NCBI RefSeq assembly: GCF_025630775.1
Contig: NZ_JAOSZE010000045.1
Location: 1 to 64,000, forward strand
DNA from: Actinoplanes sp. KI2
GTDB lineage: Bacteria > Actinomycetota > Actinomycetes > Mycobacteriales > Micromonosporaceae
Reading direction: 5' to 3'
DNA: 64,000 nucleotides
Shown piece by piece: positions 18,233-26,458 of the stretch (within the stretch, counting starts at the first letter, position 1; each line of letters opens with the position of its first letter). A program made the position numbers and the translations under genes. A model generated the notes under the pieces. It ran no database searches and was not told where the DNA came from. It was given only the letters and a program-made list of their open reading frames with translations.

Positions 18233-18275
18233 CTGCTCAGTTTACGAGCGTCGCTTGTCACGCCCAGCGGCCCGC

Positions 18276-18302
18276 TTTATTTTCAATCTGATTGTAAATA
18301 AA
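18276..18302. promoter_or_regulatory. AT-rich palindromic operator between ROK repressor and transporter
   Basis: Arms TTTATTTTCAATC (18276-18288) and GATTGTAAATAAA (18290-18302) are inverted complements with one mismatch around a single T. In DNA of ~70 % GC this is striking, and AT-rich dyads are typical ROK operators. The right arm runs straight into the AAGGAGG ribosome site of the first permease, so binding would block that operon. Confidence 0.8.
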
Positions 18303-18312
18303 GGAGGCACCG

Positions 18313-19239
18313 ATGGCGATCAGCACCTCCACCGCCCGGCACGCGCGGGCCGCCGCCGTCATCCGCCCGCGACGCCGGGACGACACCCGGCTCGCGATCC
18401 TGTTCATCGCCCCGGCTCTGATCGGCTTCCTGGTCTTCATGGTGTGGCCGACCCTGCGCGGCATCTATCTGAGCTTCACGAAGTTCAACCTGCTCACCCC
18501 GCCGCAGTTCAACGGCCTGGACAACTACGTCCGCATGGTGCAGGACCCGGTGTTCTGGAACGCGCTGCGGGTGACCGTCTACTACGTCGTGGTGAACATC
18601 GCGATCCAGACCGCGTTCGCGCTGGTCATCGCCGTGATGATGCAGCGGCTGACGCGGCGCACCTGGTTGCGCGGCATCGTCCTGACGCCGTACCTGGTGT
18701 CCAACGTGGTCGCCGCGATGGTCTTCCTGTGGATTCTCGACTACCAGCTCGGCATCGCGAACCATGTGATCGAGTGGCTGGGGCTGGACCGGATCGCGTT
18801 CCTGTCCGACAGCCGCTGGGTGATTCCCACGATCGCGCTGATCAACGTGTGGCGGCATGTCGGCTACACGGCACTGCTGATCTTCGCGGGCCTGCAGACC
18901 ATCCCCGAGACCGTGTACGAGGCGGCACGCGTCGACGGTGCAAGCGAGATCACGATGTTCCGCCGGATCACCATCCCGCTGCTGCGGCCGATCATGGCGC
19001 TGGTCCTGATCATCACGGTGGTCGGCTCGTTCCAGGTGTTCGACACCGTCGCGATCACCACCCGCGGCGGCCCGGTGGACTCGTCCCGGGTGCTGCAGTA
19101 CTACATCTACGACATGGCGTTCGGCCGCTTCCAGTTCGGCTACGCCTCGGCGATGTCGGTCGCCCTGCTGATCATCCTGGTCGTCGTCACCTTCGTGCAG
19201 TACCGGCTCACCCGCGCCGAGTCGTCGGATCTGGCCTGA
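18313..19239 (+). CDS. Sugar ABC transporter permease (MalF-type)
   Basis: A 308-aa inner-membrane subunit with six TM helices. After a basic N-terminus, LAILFIAPALIGFLVFMVWP is TM1; the ATPase-coupling EAA loop is EAARVDGASEITMFRRITIPLLRP (about residues 205-228). AAGGAGG precedes the ATG. It is first in an operon permease-permease-binding protein-alpha-galactosidase; no ATPase is encoded, so it must use a shared MsiK-like ATPase, as is usual in actinomycete CUT1 systems. Likely cargo: alpha-galactosides such as melibiose or raffinose (from the GH36 gene). Confidence 0.9.
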   Translation: MAISTSTARHARAAAVIRPRRRDDTRLAILFIAPALIGFLVFMVWPTLRGIYLSFTKFNLLTPPQFNGLDNYVRMVQDPVFWNALRVTVYYVVVNIAIQTAFALVIAVMMQRLTRRTWLRGIVLTPYLVSNVVAAMVFLWILDYQLGIANHVIEWLGLDRIAFLSDSRWVIPTIALINVWRHVGYTALLIFAGLQTIPETVYEAARVDGASEITMFRRITIPLLRPIMALVLIITVVGSFQVFDTVAITTRGGPVDSSRVLQYYIYDMAFGRFQFGYASAMSVALLIILVVVTFVQYRLTRAESSDLA

Positions 19240-19249
19240 GGAGGACAGG

Positions 19250-20191
19250 ATGGCCACCACCGTCACGCCGGTCGCCGCGCCGGCCGTTGCCACCGCCGCG
19301 CCGGCCGCCCCGAAGCCGCGCTTCAACATCGGCCGGGCGCTCGCCTGGGCGTTCATGATCCTGGTGATCTTCGCCAGCCTCTTCCCGTTCTACTGGATGC
19401 TGCGCACGGCCCTGTCCAGCAACAACGCGCTCTACGCCGGGTCCGACAGCCTGCTGCCCGTGCAGTTCTCCTGGGGCGGGTTCGCCCGGGTCTTCGGCCT
19501 GCAGACCGGGCAGGAGGCGATCGACGCCGGCGGCGCCGGCCAGCCGATCCAGTTCTGGCACTACCTGCTCAACTCGGTGATCGTCGCCACCCTGGTGACG
19601 GGCGGCCAGGTGTTCTTCTCGGCCATGGCCGCGTACGCCTTCGCCCGGCTGCAGTGGAAGCACCGGGAGAAGGTCTTCGCGTTCTTCCTCGCCGGCCTCA
19701 TGATCCCGGCGATCTTCACACTGCTGCCGAACTTCGTGCTGATCAAACAGCTCGGCCTGGTCGACACCCTGCTGGGGGTCTCGCTGCCGACGATGCTGAT
19801 GACCCCGTTCGCCGTTTTCTTCCTGCGCCAGTTCTTCCTCGGCCTCTCCCATGAGGTCGAGGAGGCCGCGCTGGTCGATGGGGCCAGCAAGGTACGGGTG
19901 TTCTTCCGGCTGATCCTGCCGATGTCCTCGGCCCCGCTGGCAACGCTGGCGATCCTGACCTACATCACCTCGTGGAACGACTACTTCTGGCCGCTGATGG
20001 TCAGCTACACCGACCGGTCCCGGGTCCTCACCGTGGCCCTGGGCGTCTTCAAGTCGCAGACACCGCAGACCGGCCCCGACTGGTCCGGGCTGATGGCGGC
20101 GACGCTGGTGGCGGCGCTGCCGATGCTCGTCCTCTTCTGCTTCTTCGCGAAGCGGATCGTCAACTCGATCGGATTCAGTGGGATCAAATGA
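19250..20191 (+). CDS. Sugar ABC transporter permease (MalG-type)
   Basis: A 313-aa second permease of the CUT1 importer. An Ala/Pro-rich cytoplasmic start is followed by TM1 ALAWAFMILVIFASLFPFYWM and the EAA loop EEAALVDGASKVRVFFRLILP. GAGGACAGG lies just before the ATG. It is 10 nt after the first permease and overlaps the binding-protein gene by 4 nt. It forms the heteromeric channel with the preceding protein. Confidence 0.9.
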   Translation: MATTVTPVAAPAVATAAPAAPKPRFNIGRALAWAFMILVIFASLFPFYWMLRTALSSNNALYAGSDSLLPVQFSWGGFARVFGLQTGQEAIDAGGAGQPIQFWHYLLNSVIVATLVTGGQVFFSAMAAYAFARLQWKHREKVFAFFLAGLMIPAIFTLLPNFVLIKQLGLVDTLLGVSLPTMLMTPFAVFFLRQFFLGLSHEVEEAALVDGASKVRVFFRLILPMSSAPLATLAILTYITSWNDYFWPLMVSYTDRSRVLTVALGVFKSQTPQTGPDWSGLMAATLVAALPMLVLFCFFAKRIVNSIGFSGIK

Positions 20192-21561
20192 GACGCGCAT
20201 TCGCTCTGTTCTCCGTCCTTCTGCTCGCCGGGTGCGGGTGGAGCGGGGCCGACGCCGCCACCGCGGCCGGCGGCAACGGCACCATCGAGTACTGGCTGTG
20301 GGACTCCGGTCAGCAGCCCGGCTATCAGAAGTGCGCGGACGAGTTCGCCAAGCAGAACCCGGGGCTGCGGGTGCACATCTCGCAGTACGGGTGGGATGTG
20401 TACTGGCAGAAGCTCACCGCCGGGTTCATCGCCGACACCGCGCCCGACGTGTTCACCGACCACCTCGCCAAGTACGCCCAGTTCGTCGACCTCAAGGTGC
20501 TGCGGCCGCTCGACGACCTCGGCCCGACCAGCGACATCCAGGACACCGACTACCAGCCCGGCCTGGCCCAGCTGTGGAAGGGCCAGGACGGCAAGCGGTA
20601 CGGCTCGCCGAAGGACTGGGACACCATCGCGCTGTTCTACGACCGGACGGCGCTGAAGCAGGCCGGTGTCGACCCGGCCACGCTCGACGACCTGACCTGG
20701 AACCCGACCGACGGAGGCACCTTCGAGAAGCTGGTCGCGCACCTCACCGTCGACGCCAACGGCGTACGCGGAGACCAACCCGGCTTCGACCGGAACCACG
20801 TCAAGATCCACGGGCTCAGCTCGGAGGGCTCCGGTGGCGGCGGCTGGGGTCAGACCCAGTGGTCCGCGTTCACCGGTAGCGCCGGCTGGCAGGCCACCGA
20901 CCGGAACCCGTGGGGCACCCACTTCAACCTGGACCAGCCGGCCTTCCAGCAGACCGTGGACTGGTATTTCGGCCTGGCGCGCAAGGGCTACATGCCGACC
21001 TACGAGGAGATCGGCGGCGCCAACGCCATCGGCACCGACAAGCAGATCCAGTCCGGCATCGCCGCCATGGGTCTCAGCGGTTCCTGGATGATCTCGACGT
21101 TCAGCAAGCTCACCGATGCCGCCGGCAAGAAGCTGGACATCGGCATCGCGCCCACCCCGATCGGGCCGGCCGGCAATCGGGCCTCGATGTTCAACGGCCT
21201 CGCCGACTCGATCACCACCCTGTCGAAGCAGCCGGACAACGCCGCGAAGTGGGTCAAGTTCCTCTCCGGCGCCCAGTGCCAGAACATCATCGGCCAGTCC
21301 GGGGTGGTGTTCCCGGCCCGGCCCGAGGGCACCCAGCTCGCCATCGCCTACAACCGCGACCAGCGCAAGCTCGACGTCACGCCGTTCACCGACCAGGTCA
21401 AGAACAAGACCACGTTCCTGTTCCCGGTGACCAGCAACGCCGCGGACATCGTCGCGCTGATGAGTCCCCGGATGGACGCGGTCTACATCGGCAGCTCGCC
21501 GGTGTCGTCGCTGACCACGCTAAACGACCAGTTGAACCGGCTGTTCGAGGTCGCCCAATGA
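20188..21561 (+). CDS. Sugar ABC transporter substrate-binding lipoprotein
   Basis: A 457-aa extracytoplasmic solute-binding protein (cluster 1, MalE-like). The signal MRRAFALFSVLLLAGC has a lipobox LLAGC, so Cys16 is the lipidated residue. Mature start: TIEYWLWDSGQQPGYQKCADEFAKQ; other landmarks are APDVFTDHLAKYAQF and GIAAMGLSGSWMI. It begins inside the permease stop (ATGA) and itself ends in the ATGA start of the alpha-galactosidase. The order, with the binding protein after both permeases, is the reverse of most CUT1 operons. Ligand inferred to be an alpha-galactoside. Confidence 0.9.
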   Translation: MRRAFALFSVLLLAGCGWSGADAATAAGGNGTIEYWLWDSGQQPGYQKCADEFAKQNPGLRVHISQYGWDVYWQKLTAGFIADTAPDVFTDHLAKYAQFVDLKVLRPLDDLGPTSDIQDTDYQPGLAQLWKGQDGKRYGSPKDWDTIALFYDRTALKQAGVDPATLDDLTWNPTDGGTFEKLVAHLTVDANGVRGDQPGFDRNHVKIHGLSSEGSGGGGWGQTQWSAFTGSAGWQATDRNPWGTHFNLDQPAFQQTVDWYFGLARKGYMPTYEEIGGANAIGTDKQIQSGIAAMGLSGSWMISTFSKLTDAAGKKLDIGIAPTPIGPAGNRASMFNGLADSITTLSKQPDNAAKWVKFLSGAQCQNIIGQSGVVFPARPEGTQLAIAYNRDQRKLDVTPFTDQVKNKTTFLFPVTSNAADIVALMSPRMDAVYIGSSPVSSLTTLNDQLNRLFEVAQ

Positions 21562-23693
21562 CGGACATGCTGCACTGGCGGGCCGCCGGGGTGAGCCTCG
21601 TGCTGGACTGCTCCGGACCGCTGCTGCCCCGGGTGCTGCACTGGGGCGCCGACCTCGGCGACGGCTCGGCGGGGGAGCTGGCCGGCCTGGCCGCCGCGGC
21701 GACCCCCCAGCAGGTCACCAACGACATCGACACCGTCGTGCCGGTCAGCCTCCTGCCGGAGCAGTCGGCCGGCTGGCTCGGCACGCCCGGCCTGACCGGC
21801 CACCGCGACGGCGCCGCGTTCTCCACCGCCTTCGCCGTGGTCGGCCGGGAGGAGGACGCCGGGCGTCTCGTGGTGGCCGCGCGGGACGACGTGGCCGGCC
21901 TGGCCCTGCGGATCGAGCTGGAGATGACCGAATCCGGGCTGGTGCGGCAGCGGGCGACGCTGACCAACGACCACGCCCTGTCGGCCTTCACGCTCGACGG
22001 GCTGATGGCCACGCTGCCGGTGCCGGCGCAGGCCACCGAGCTGCTCGACTTCACCGGGCGTCACCTGCGCGAACGTATCCCGCAGCGGCAGCCGTTCACG
22101 CTCGGCACGCGGCTGCGCGAGAACCGGCGCGGGCGCACCGGCGCCGACGCCTCGATCGTGCTGGCCGCCGGGACGCCCGGGTTCGGCTTCGCGACCGGCG
22201 AGGTGTGGGGAATCCACGTGGCGTGGAGCGGGAACCACCGCACGCTCGCCGAGCGGACCGCGGCGGGCGTCGCGCTGCTCGGCGGGGGAGAGCTGCTGCT
22301 CGCCGGCGAGATGCGGCTGGCGCCCGGCGAGACGTACCGGGGTCCCTGGCTCTACGGGTCGTACGGCCGAGGGCTGGACCGGCTGTCCGAGCGGTTCCAC
22401 CGTCACCTGCGGGCACGGCCGCAGCATCCGCGCTCGCCCCGGCCGGTGATCGTCAACACCTGGGAGGCCGTCTACTTCAACCACGACCTGGCCAAGCTCA
22501 CCGAGCTCGCCGACGTGGCCGCGCGGGTCGGCGCGGAGCGGTTCGTGCTCGACGACGGCTGGTTCCGGCACCGCCGCGACGACCACGCCGGGCTGGGCGA
22601 CTGGTACGTCGACGAGACGATCTGGCCGAAGGGCCTGCACCCCCTGGTCGACCACGTACGCGGGCTCGGGATGCAGTTCGGGCTCTGGTGCGAGCCTGAA
22701 ATGATCAATACCGACTCGGACCTGGCCCGCGCCCACCCGGGCTGGATCATGTCGACCGGCGGCCGGATGCCTCCCGAGGCCCGCCACCAGCAGGTCCTCG
22801 ACCTGGGGCACCGGGAGGCGTACGACTACCTCCTCGAGCGCCTGGACGCGCTGCTCCGCGAGTACGACATCGCGTACCTGAAATGGGACCACAACCGCGA
22901 CCTGATCGAAGCCGGTCATTCGCCCGGCGGCGAGGCGGGCGTCCACGTGCAGACCCGTCAGCTCTATCGGCTGCTCGACGACCTGCGCGCCCGGCACCCC
23001 GGCGTGGAGATCGAGTCGTGCTCCTCCGGCGGCTCGCGCGTCGACCTCGGCGTGCTGGAGCGCACCGACCGGGTCTGGGCCAGCGACTGCAACGACGCGC
23101 TGGAACGGCAGCACATCCAGCGCTGGACCGGCACCCTCCTGCCGCCGGAGCTGATCGGCGCCCACGTCGGGCCCACGGTCTCGCACACCACCGGGCGCGT
23201 GCACACCCTCGATTTCCGGGCCGGGACGGCGCTGTTCGGCCACTTCGGGATCGAATGGGACCTCACCGAGGTCGGCGAGGACGAGCGCGAGCGGCTGGCC
23301 GCCTGGGTGCGGCTCTACAAACAGCTGCGCGGCCTCCTGCACGGCGGCACGGTGGTGCGCGCCGACCACCCGGATCCGGCGCTGTGGGTGCACGGCGTGG
23401 TCGCCGAGGACCGTTCGGAGGCCGTCTACGCGCTGGTGGCCATGGCCACCGGCGTGGCGTCGCCGCCGGGGCGGGTGCGGCTGCCCGGCCTGGACCCGGA
23501 CGCGGTCTACCACGTCACCCCGCTGGCCCCCGGCGACCGGCCGCAGGGCCCCACCCGGCATTCGCTCGGCTGGTGGGCCGGCGGTGTCGCCCTGACCGGC
23601 CGGATGCTGGCGGTCGCCGGGGTGCAGGCGCCGGTGCAGTTCCCGGAACGACTGGTGCTGATCCGCGCCGAGCGGGTCGAGGTCGGTGACTGA
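21558..23693 (+). CDS. Alpha-galactosidase, GH36
   Basis: A 711-aa cytoplasmic enzyme releasing terminal alpha-galactose from melibiose/raffinose-type sugars. It has an N-terminal beta-sandwich (1-~290), then a TIM barrel: FVLDDGWFRHRRDDHAGLGD, GLWCEPEMINTDSDL, the nucleophile Asp444 in YLKWDHNRD, ESCSSGGSRVDLGVLERTD and the acid/base Asp510 in VWASDCND. These are the diagnostic GH36 (GH-D) motifs; length matches 700-730-aa family members. There is no signal peptide, so it acts on imported sugars. Translationally coupled (ATGA) to the binding protein, last gene of the ROK-controlled operon. Confidence 0.93.
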   Translation: MTDMLHWRAAGVSLVLDCSGPLLPRVLHWGADLGDGSAGELAGLAAAATPQQVTNDIDTVVPVSLLPEQSAGWLGTPGLTGHRDGAAFSTAFAVVGREEDAGRLVVAARDDVAGLALRIELEMTESGLVRQRATLTNDHALSAFTLDGLMATLPVPAQATELLDFTGRHLRERIPQRQPFTLGTRLRENRRGRTGADASIVLAAGTPGFGFATGEVWGIHVAWSGNHRTLAERTAAGVALLGGGELLLAGEMRLAPGETYRGPWLYGSYGRGLDRLSERFHRHLRARPQHPRSPRPVIVNTWEAVYFNHDLAKLTELADVAARVGAERFVLDDGWFRHRRDDHAGLGDWYVDETIWPKGLHPLVDHVRGLGMQFGLWCEPEMINTDSDLARAHPGWIMSTGGRMPPEARHQQVLDLGHREAYDYLLERLDALLREYDIAYLKWDHNRDLIEAGHSPGGEAGVHVQTRQLYRLLDDLRARHPGVEIESCSSGGSRVDLGVLERTDRVWASDCNDALERQHIQRWTGTLLPPELIGAHVGPTVSHTTGRVHTLDFRAGTALFGHFGIEWDLTEVGEDERERLAAWVRLYKQLRGLLHGGTVVRADHPDPALWVHGVVAEDRSEAVYALVAMATGVASPPGRVRLPGLDPDAVYHVTPLAPGDRPQGPTRHSLGWWAGGVALTGRMLAVAGVQAPVQFPERLVLIRAERVEVGD

Positions 23694-23738
23694 GAGATCA
23701 ACGTCACGCCGTGGTCCGGCCTGGCGGCCGAACAGTTC

Positions 23739-23766
23739 TAACGTCCCGCAGTCGACCGGCCGATGA
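23739..23766 (+). promoter_or_regulatory. Candidate flagellar-sigma (FliA/WhiG-type) promoter of the chemoreceptor gene
   Basis: TAAC (23739-23742), 16 nt, then GCCGATGA (23759-23766), close to the FliA/WhiG consensus TAAA-N15/16-GCCGATAA. It lies 67 nt upstream of a methyl-accepting chemotaxis gene, the expected target class of such sigma factors. Confidence 0.6.
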
Positions 23767-23832
23767 GGCGGACGAGCATCGAAGGGCGGTGCGGGCCGTT
23801 CGGCTCGGATCGGGGCGAAGGAGCAACATTCC

Positions 23833-25494
23833 ATGGACAGCGTGAATCCTGCGGAGGCTGTCGCGTCCGGCCGCCGGGGCCTGCGGCAGTTCCTCGCCGA
23901 CCTGTCCGTCGCGCACAAGATCACCACCGCGATCGTGCTCATCGGGATCGTCGCCGGGCTGGTCTCGTCGTATGCGCTGGTCCAGCTGCACGGCATGAGC
24001 ACGAAGCTCGACGCGATGCACCGCGAGAATCTCGGCAACGTCGTGCTGCTCGACGAGGTCCGGCACGGCGTCCAGAACATGAACGGCAACATCGGCTCGT
24101 TCGTCGCGGTCCGCGACGACGCCAGCCGCCAGGTCTTCGCCGACAAGCTGTTCGCCAACGCCAAGGACCTGGACAAGGTCTTCACCACCTACCGCTCCGG
24201 GCTGGCCGCCGACGACTCGCGACAGCACGAGGCCGCCGCGTTCCGCGCCGCCTTCGACGCCTATCTCAAGATCGGCCAGGTGGCGGTGCAGCGCGGCGCG
24301 GAAGCCGCGAAACTCCCCGGCGGCTTGGGCGCCGCCGCCGGCTACGACGACCTGATCAAGACCGCCTACCAGGCCGGCGGCACGCTCGACGACGCCCTCG
24401 CCGCACTGGTCAAGGCCGAGGTCAAGGCGGCGGACGTAGCCGCGACCCAGGGCCAGGCCGCCTACCGTAAGGGCTTCAACCTGACCCTCGGTCTGCTCGC
24501 CGCCGGGCTGCTGTTCGCGCTGGCGCTCACGACCTGGGCGATCAAGATGCTCAACTTCCGGATCCGGCTGTTGTTCCAGGGCCTCGAGGACACCGCGTCC
24601 GGTGATTTCACCAACGAGATTCCGGTCACCTGCGCCGACGAGATGGGCATGATGGCCGCCAAGCTCAACCGCACGATCGCGCTGATGCGCCGGGTCATGA
24701 ACGGCGTGTCGTCGGGCGCCGACCACATCGCCTCCAGTTCGCAGCAGCTGGCCCAGGCCACCGAGGAGATCGCGACGCAGGCCGAGTCGGGCAGCGCGCG
24801 GGCCGCCGACGCCGCGAGCGCCGCCGATCAGGTGTCCGGCAACCTGCAGACCGTCGCGTCGGGCGCCGAGGAGATGGGCGCCTCGATCCGGGCCATCGCG
24901 CACAGCGCCGGACAGGGCGCCGAGGTGGCCGCCAAGGCCGTCGACGCGGCCCGCGCGACCACCGAGACGGTGGCCAGCCTGGGCGCCTCGTCCGCGCAGA
25001 TCGGCAGCGTCGTCAAGACCATCACCATGATCGCCGAGCAGACCAATCTGCTCGCCCTCAACGCCACCATCGAGGCGGCCCGGGCGGGTGACGCGGGCAA
25101 GGGCTTCGCGGTCGTCGCCGGCGAGGTCAAGGATCTCGCGCAGGAGACCGCCAAGGCGACCGAGGACATCTCCATGCGGGTCGAGGCCATCCAGGCCGAC
25201 ACCGAACGCGCGGTGGACGCCATCGCCGAGATCAGCGAGATCATCGCCCAGATCAACGACTTCCAGACCGCGATCGCCGCCTCGGTCGAGGAGCAGACCG
25301 CGACCACGGCGGAGATGAACCGCAACGTCACCGAGGCGGCAGCGGGCGGCTCCGAGATCGCGAGCAGCGTCGGCCTGGTCGCGGAGGCCGCCCAGAGCAC
25401 CGCGGCCGGTGTCGACCGCAGCCGTGCGGCCGCGGTCGCCCTCGCCGACGTGTCCGAGCAGCTTCGCGAGAGCATCGCCGACTACCGGTACTGA
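23833..25494 (+). CDS. Methyl-accepting chemotaxis protein
   Basis: A 553-aa membrane chemoreceptor. TM1 is ITTAIVLIGIVAGLVSSYALV (~31-51); a helical sensor (four-helix-bundle MCP type) spans ~52-210; TM2 is LTLGLLAAGLLFALALTTW (~217-235); then HAMP and the cytoplasmic hairpin with the tip EQTNLLALNATIEAARAGDAG. Ser/Ala-rich heptads in LAQATEEIATQAESGSARA fit methylation helices. GAAGGAG precedes the ATG. It is monocistronic behind a flagellar-sigma-like promoter and has a paralogue at 44834-46396. Signal unknown. Confidence 0.93.
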   Translation: MDSVNPAEAVASGRRGLRQFLADLSVAHKITTAIVLIGIVAGLVSSYALVQLHGMSTKLDAMHRENLGNVVLLDEVRHGVQNMNGNIGSFVAVRDDASRQVFADKLFANAKDLDKVFTTYRSGLAADDSRQHEAAAFRAAFDAYLKIGQVAVQRGAEAAKLPGGLGAAAGYDDLIKTAYQAGGTLDDALAALVKAEVKAADVAATQGQAAYRKGFNLTLGLLAAGLLFALALTTWAIKMLNFRIRLLFQGLEDTASGDFTNEIPVTCADEMGMMAAKLNRTIALMRRVMNGVSSGADHIASSSQQLAQATEEIATQAESGSARAADAASAADQVSGNLQTVASGAEEMGASIRAIAHSAGQGAEVAAKAVDAARATTETVASLGASSAQIGSVVKTITMIAEQTNLLALNATIEAARAGDAGKGFAVVAGEVKDLAQETAKATEDISMRVEAIQADTERAVDAIAEISEIIAQINDFQTAIAASVEEQTATTAEMNRNVTEAAAGGSEIASSVGLVAEAAQSTAAGVDRSRAAAVALADVSEQLRESIADYRY

Positions 25495-25521
25495 GCGGGC
25501 GCCGGCCGGCGTCGTCGACGG

Positions 25522-25986
25522 TCAGGGCTGGTAGGGCGGTGCGACGCCCCAGCCCCAGTGCGGAACCGGGGCGTCGCGGAGCACGTCCGCGCCGGGTTGC
25601 GAGTTCTGCCGGGCCAGCCGGGTGCCCCACTCGATGTAGGCGAGGAACGCGGCCCGGAACTCCGGATCGTCCGGCAGGCCGGCCTCGTCGGCGGCGTCCT
25701 GGATGAGGTTCACCCAGCGGCGGCGCTGCGGCTCGGTGATCGCCATTCCGATGTGCTTGGCCACCATGTGCGGATAGCCCCCGTGCTCCTTCGTGTACGT
25801 CGCCGGGCCGCCGAACACCTCGGCCAGCCAGATCGCCACGCTGCGGGCGTGCGTCGGCGACATCCGCTCGAACAGCGGTGCCAGCAGGTCGTCGGTGATC
25901 ACCCGCGCATAGAACGCGTCGGTCAGCCGCGTGAACGCGTCGAGGCCACCGGCCCACTCGTACAACGTCGGTGTCGTCTCCGTCAT
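25522..25986 (-). CDS. Truncated haemoglobin (group II-like globin)
   Basis: A 154-aa haem protein of the 2/2 globin fold, about 20-25 residues longer than typical trHbs at the C-terminus (DVLRDAPVPHWGWGVAPPYQP). LYEWAGGLDAFTRLTDAFYARVITDDLLAPLF is helices A-C; KEHGGYPHMVAKHIGMAITEPQRRRWVNLIQDA carries the proximal His region and the conserved G8 Trp of group II proteins. Group II trHbs bind O2/NO and often function in NO or oxidative stress. The start at 25986 is chosen because the globin fold begins there. It is divergent from an HxlR regulator. Confidence 0.85.
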   Translation of the reverse strand: MTETTPTLYEWAGGLDAFTRLTDAFYARVITDDLLAPLFERMSPTHARSVAIWLAEVFGGPATYTKEHGGYPHMVAKHIGMAITEPQRRRWVNLIQDAADEAGLPDDPEFRAAFLAYIEWGTRLARQNSQPGADVLRDAPVPHWGWGVAPPYQP

Positions 25987-26025
25987 GACCGTCAGCTCAT
26001 CAGCCGGGCCGATCGCTCCACAAGT

Positions 26026-26043
26026 ACGCACATAATGGTGCGT
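26026..26043. promoter_or_regulatory. Inverted repeat ACGCAC-N6-GTGCGT over the HxlR start codon
   Basis: Perfect 6-bp arms (26026-26031, 26038-26043) around ATAATG in the 55-nt gap between the globin and HxlR genes. The right arm overlaps the HxlR GTG start. Symmetry and placement fit an operator controlling both divergent genes. Confidence 0.5.
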
Positions 26044-26374
26044 GCCCAAGCGATACAGCTGCCCGGTCGAGCTGACCGTCGACGTGGTCGGCGGCCGGTG
26101 GCGCACGGTGATCCTGGCCCGGCTCAAGGAGGGCGTGCACCGCTACGGCGAGTTGCGCCGCCGCACGCCCGGCATCAGCGAGAAGATGCTCAGCCAGCGC
26201 CTGCGCGAGCTCGAGGCCGACGGCCTGGTGGTCCGCCGCGATCACGGCACGGTCCCGCCGCACGTCGAGTACGAGCTGACCGAGGAGGGTCGCAGCCTCG
26301 CCCCGGTCCTGCAGGCCATGTACGACTGGGGCGTGGCCCGCGCCGCCCGCACCGGCGCCGACGTCGGCGACTGA
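26042..26374 (+). CDS. HxlR-family transcriptional regulator
   Basis: A 110-aa winged-helix protein with the family start CPVELTVDVVGGRWRTVILARLKEG, recognition helix TPGISEKMLSQRLRELEADGLVVR and wing VPPHVEYELTEEG. Cys7 is at the position of the redox-active Cys in HypR-type members. The start is a GTG inside an inverted repeat, consistent with autorepression. Divergent from a truncated haemoglobin, its most likely target; an oxidative, electrophile or NO signal is therefore plausible but unproven. Confidence 0.87.
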   Translation: MPKRYSCPVELTVDVVGGRWRTVILARLKEGVHRYGELRRRTPGISEKMLSQRLRELEADGLVVRRDHGTVPPHVEYELTEEGRSLAPVLQAMYDWGVARAARTGADVGD

Positions 26375-26410
26375 AGTCCGGCCTGTCACATCTAGCGCTC
26401 TCGATGGAAA

Positions 26411-26420
26411 ACTGTTAAGA
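26411..26420. promoter_or_regulatory. ACTGTTAA motif upstream of chitinase 1
   Basis: ACTGTTAAGA sits 39 nt before the first chitinase gene and shares its first eight bases with the perfect palindrome ACTGTTAACAGT upstream of the second chitinase. Probably a degenerate copy of the same regulatory site. Confidence 0.45.
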
Positions 26421-26458
26421 ATGTGACCAGTTTCCGGAGCGCGTGACAGGGAGTCACC

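Noticed and set aside
21483..24188. 901-codon minus-strand frame across the alpha-galactosidase and chemoreceptor start
   Set aside because: Runs across two well-supported plus-strand genes and an intergenic promoter; no domain content.
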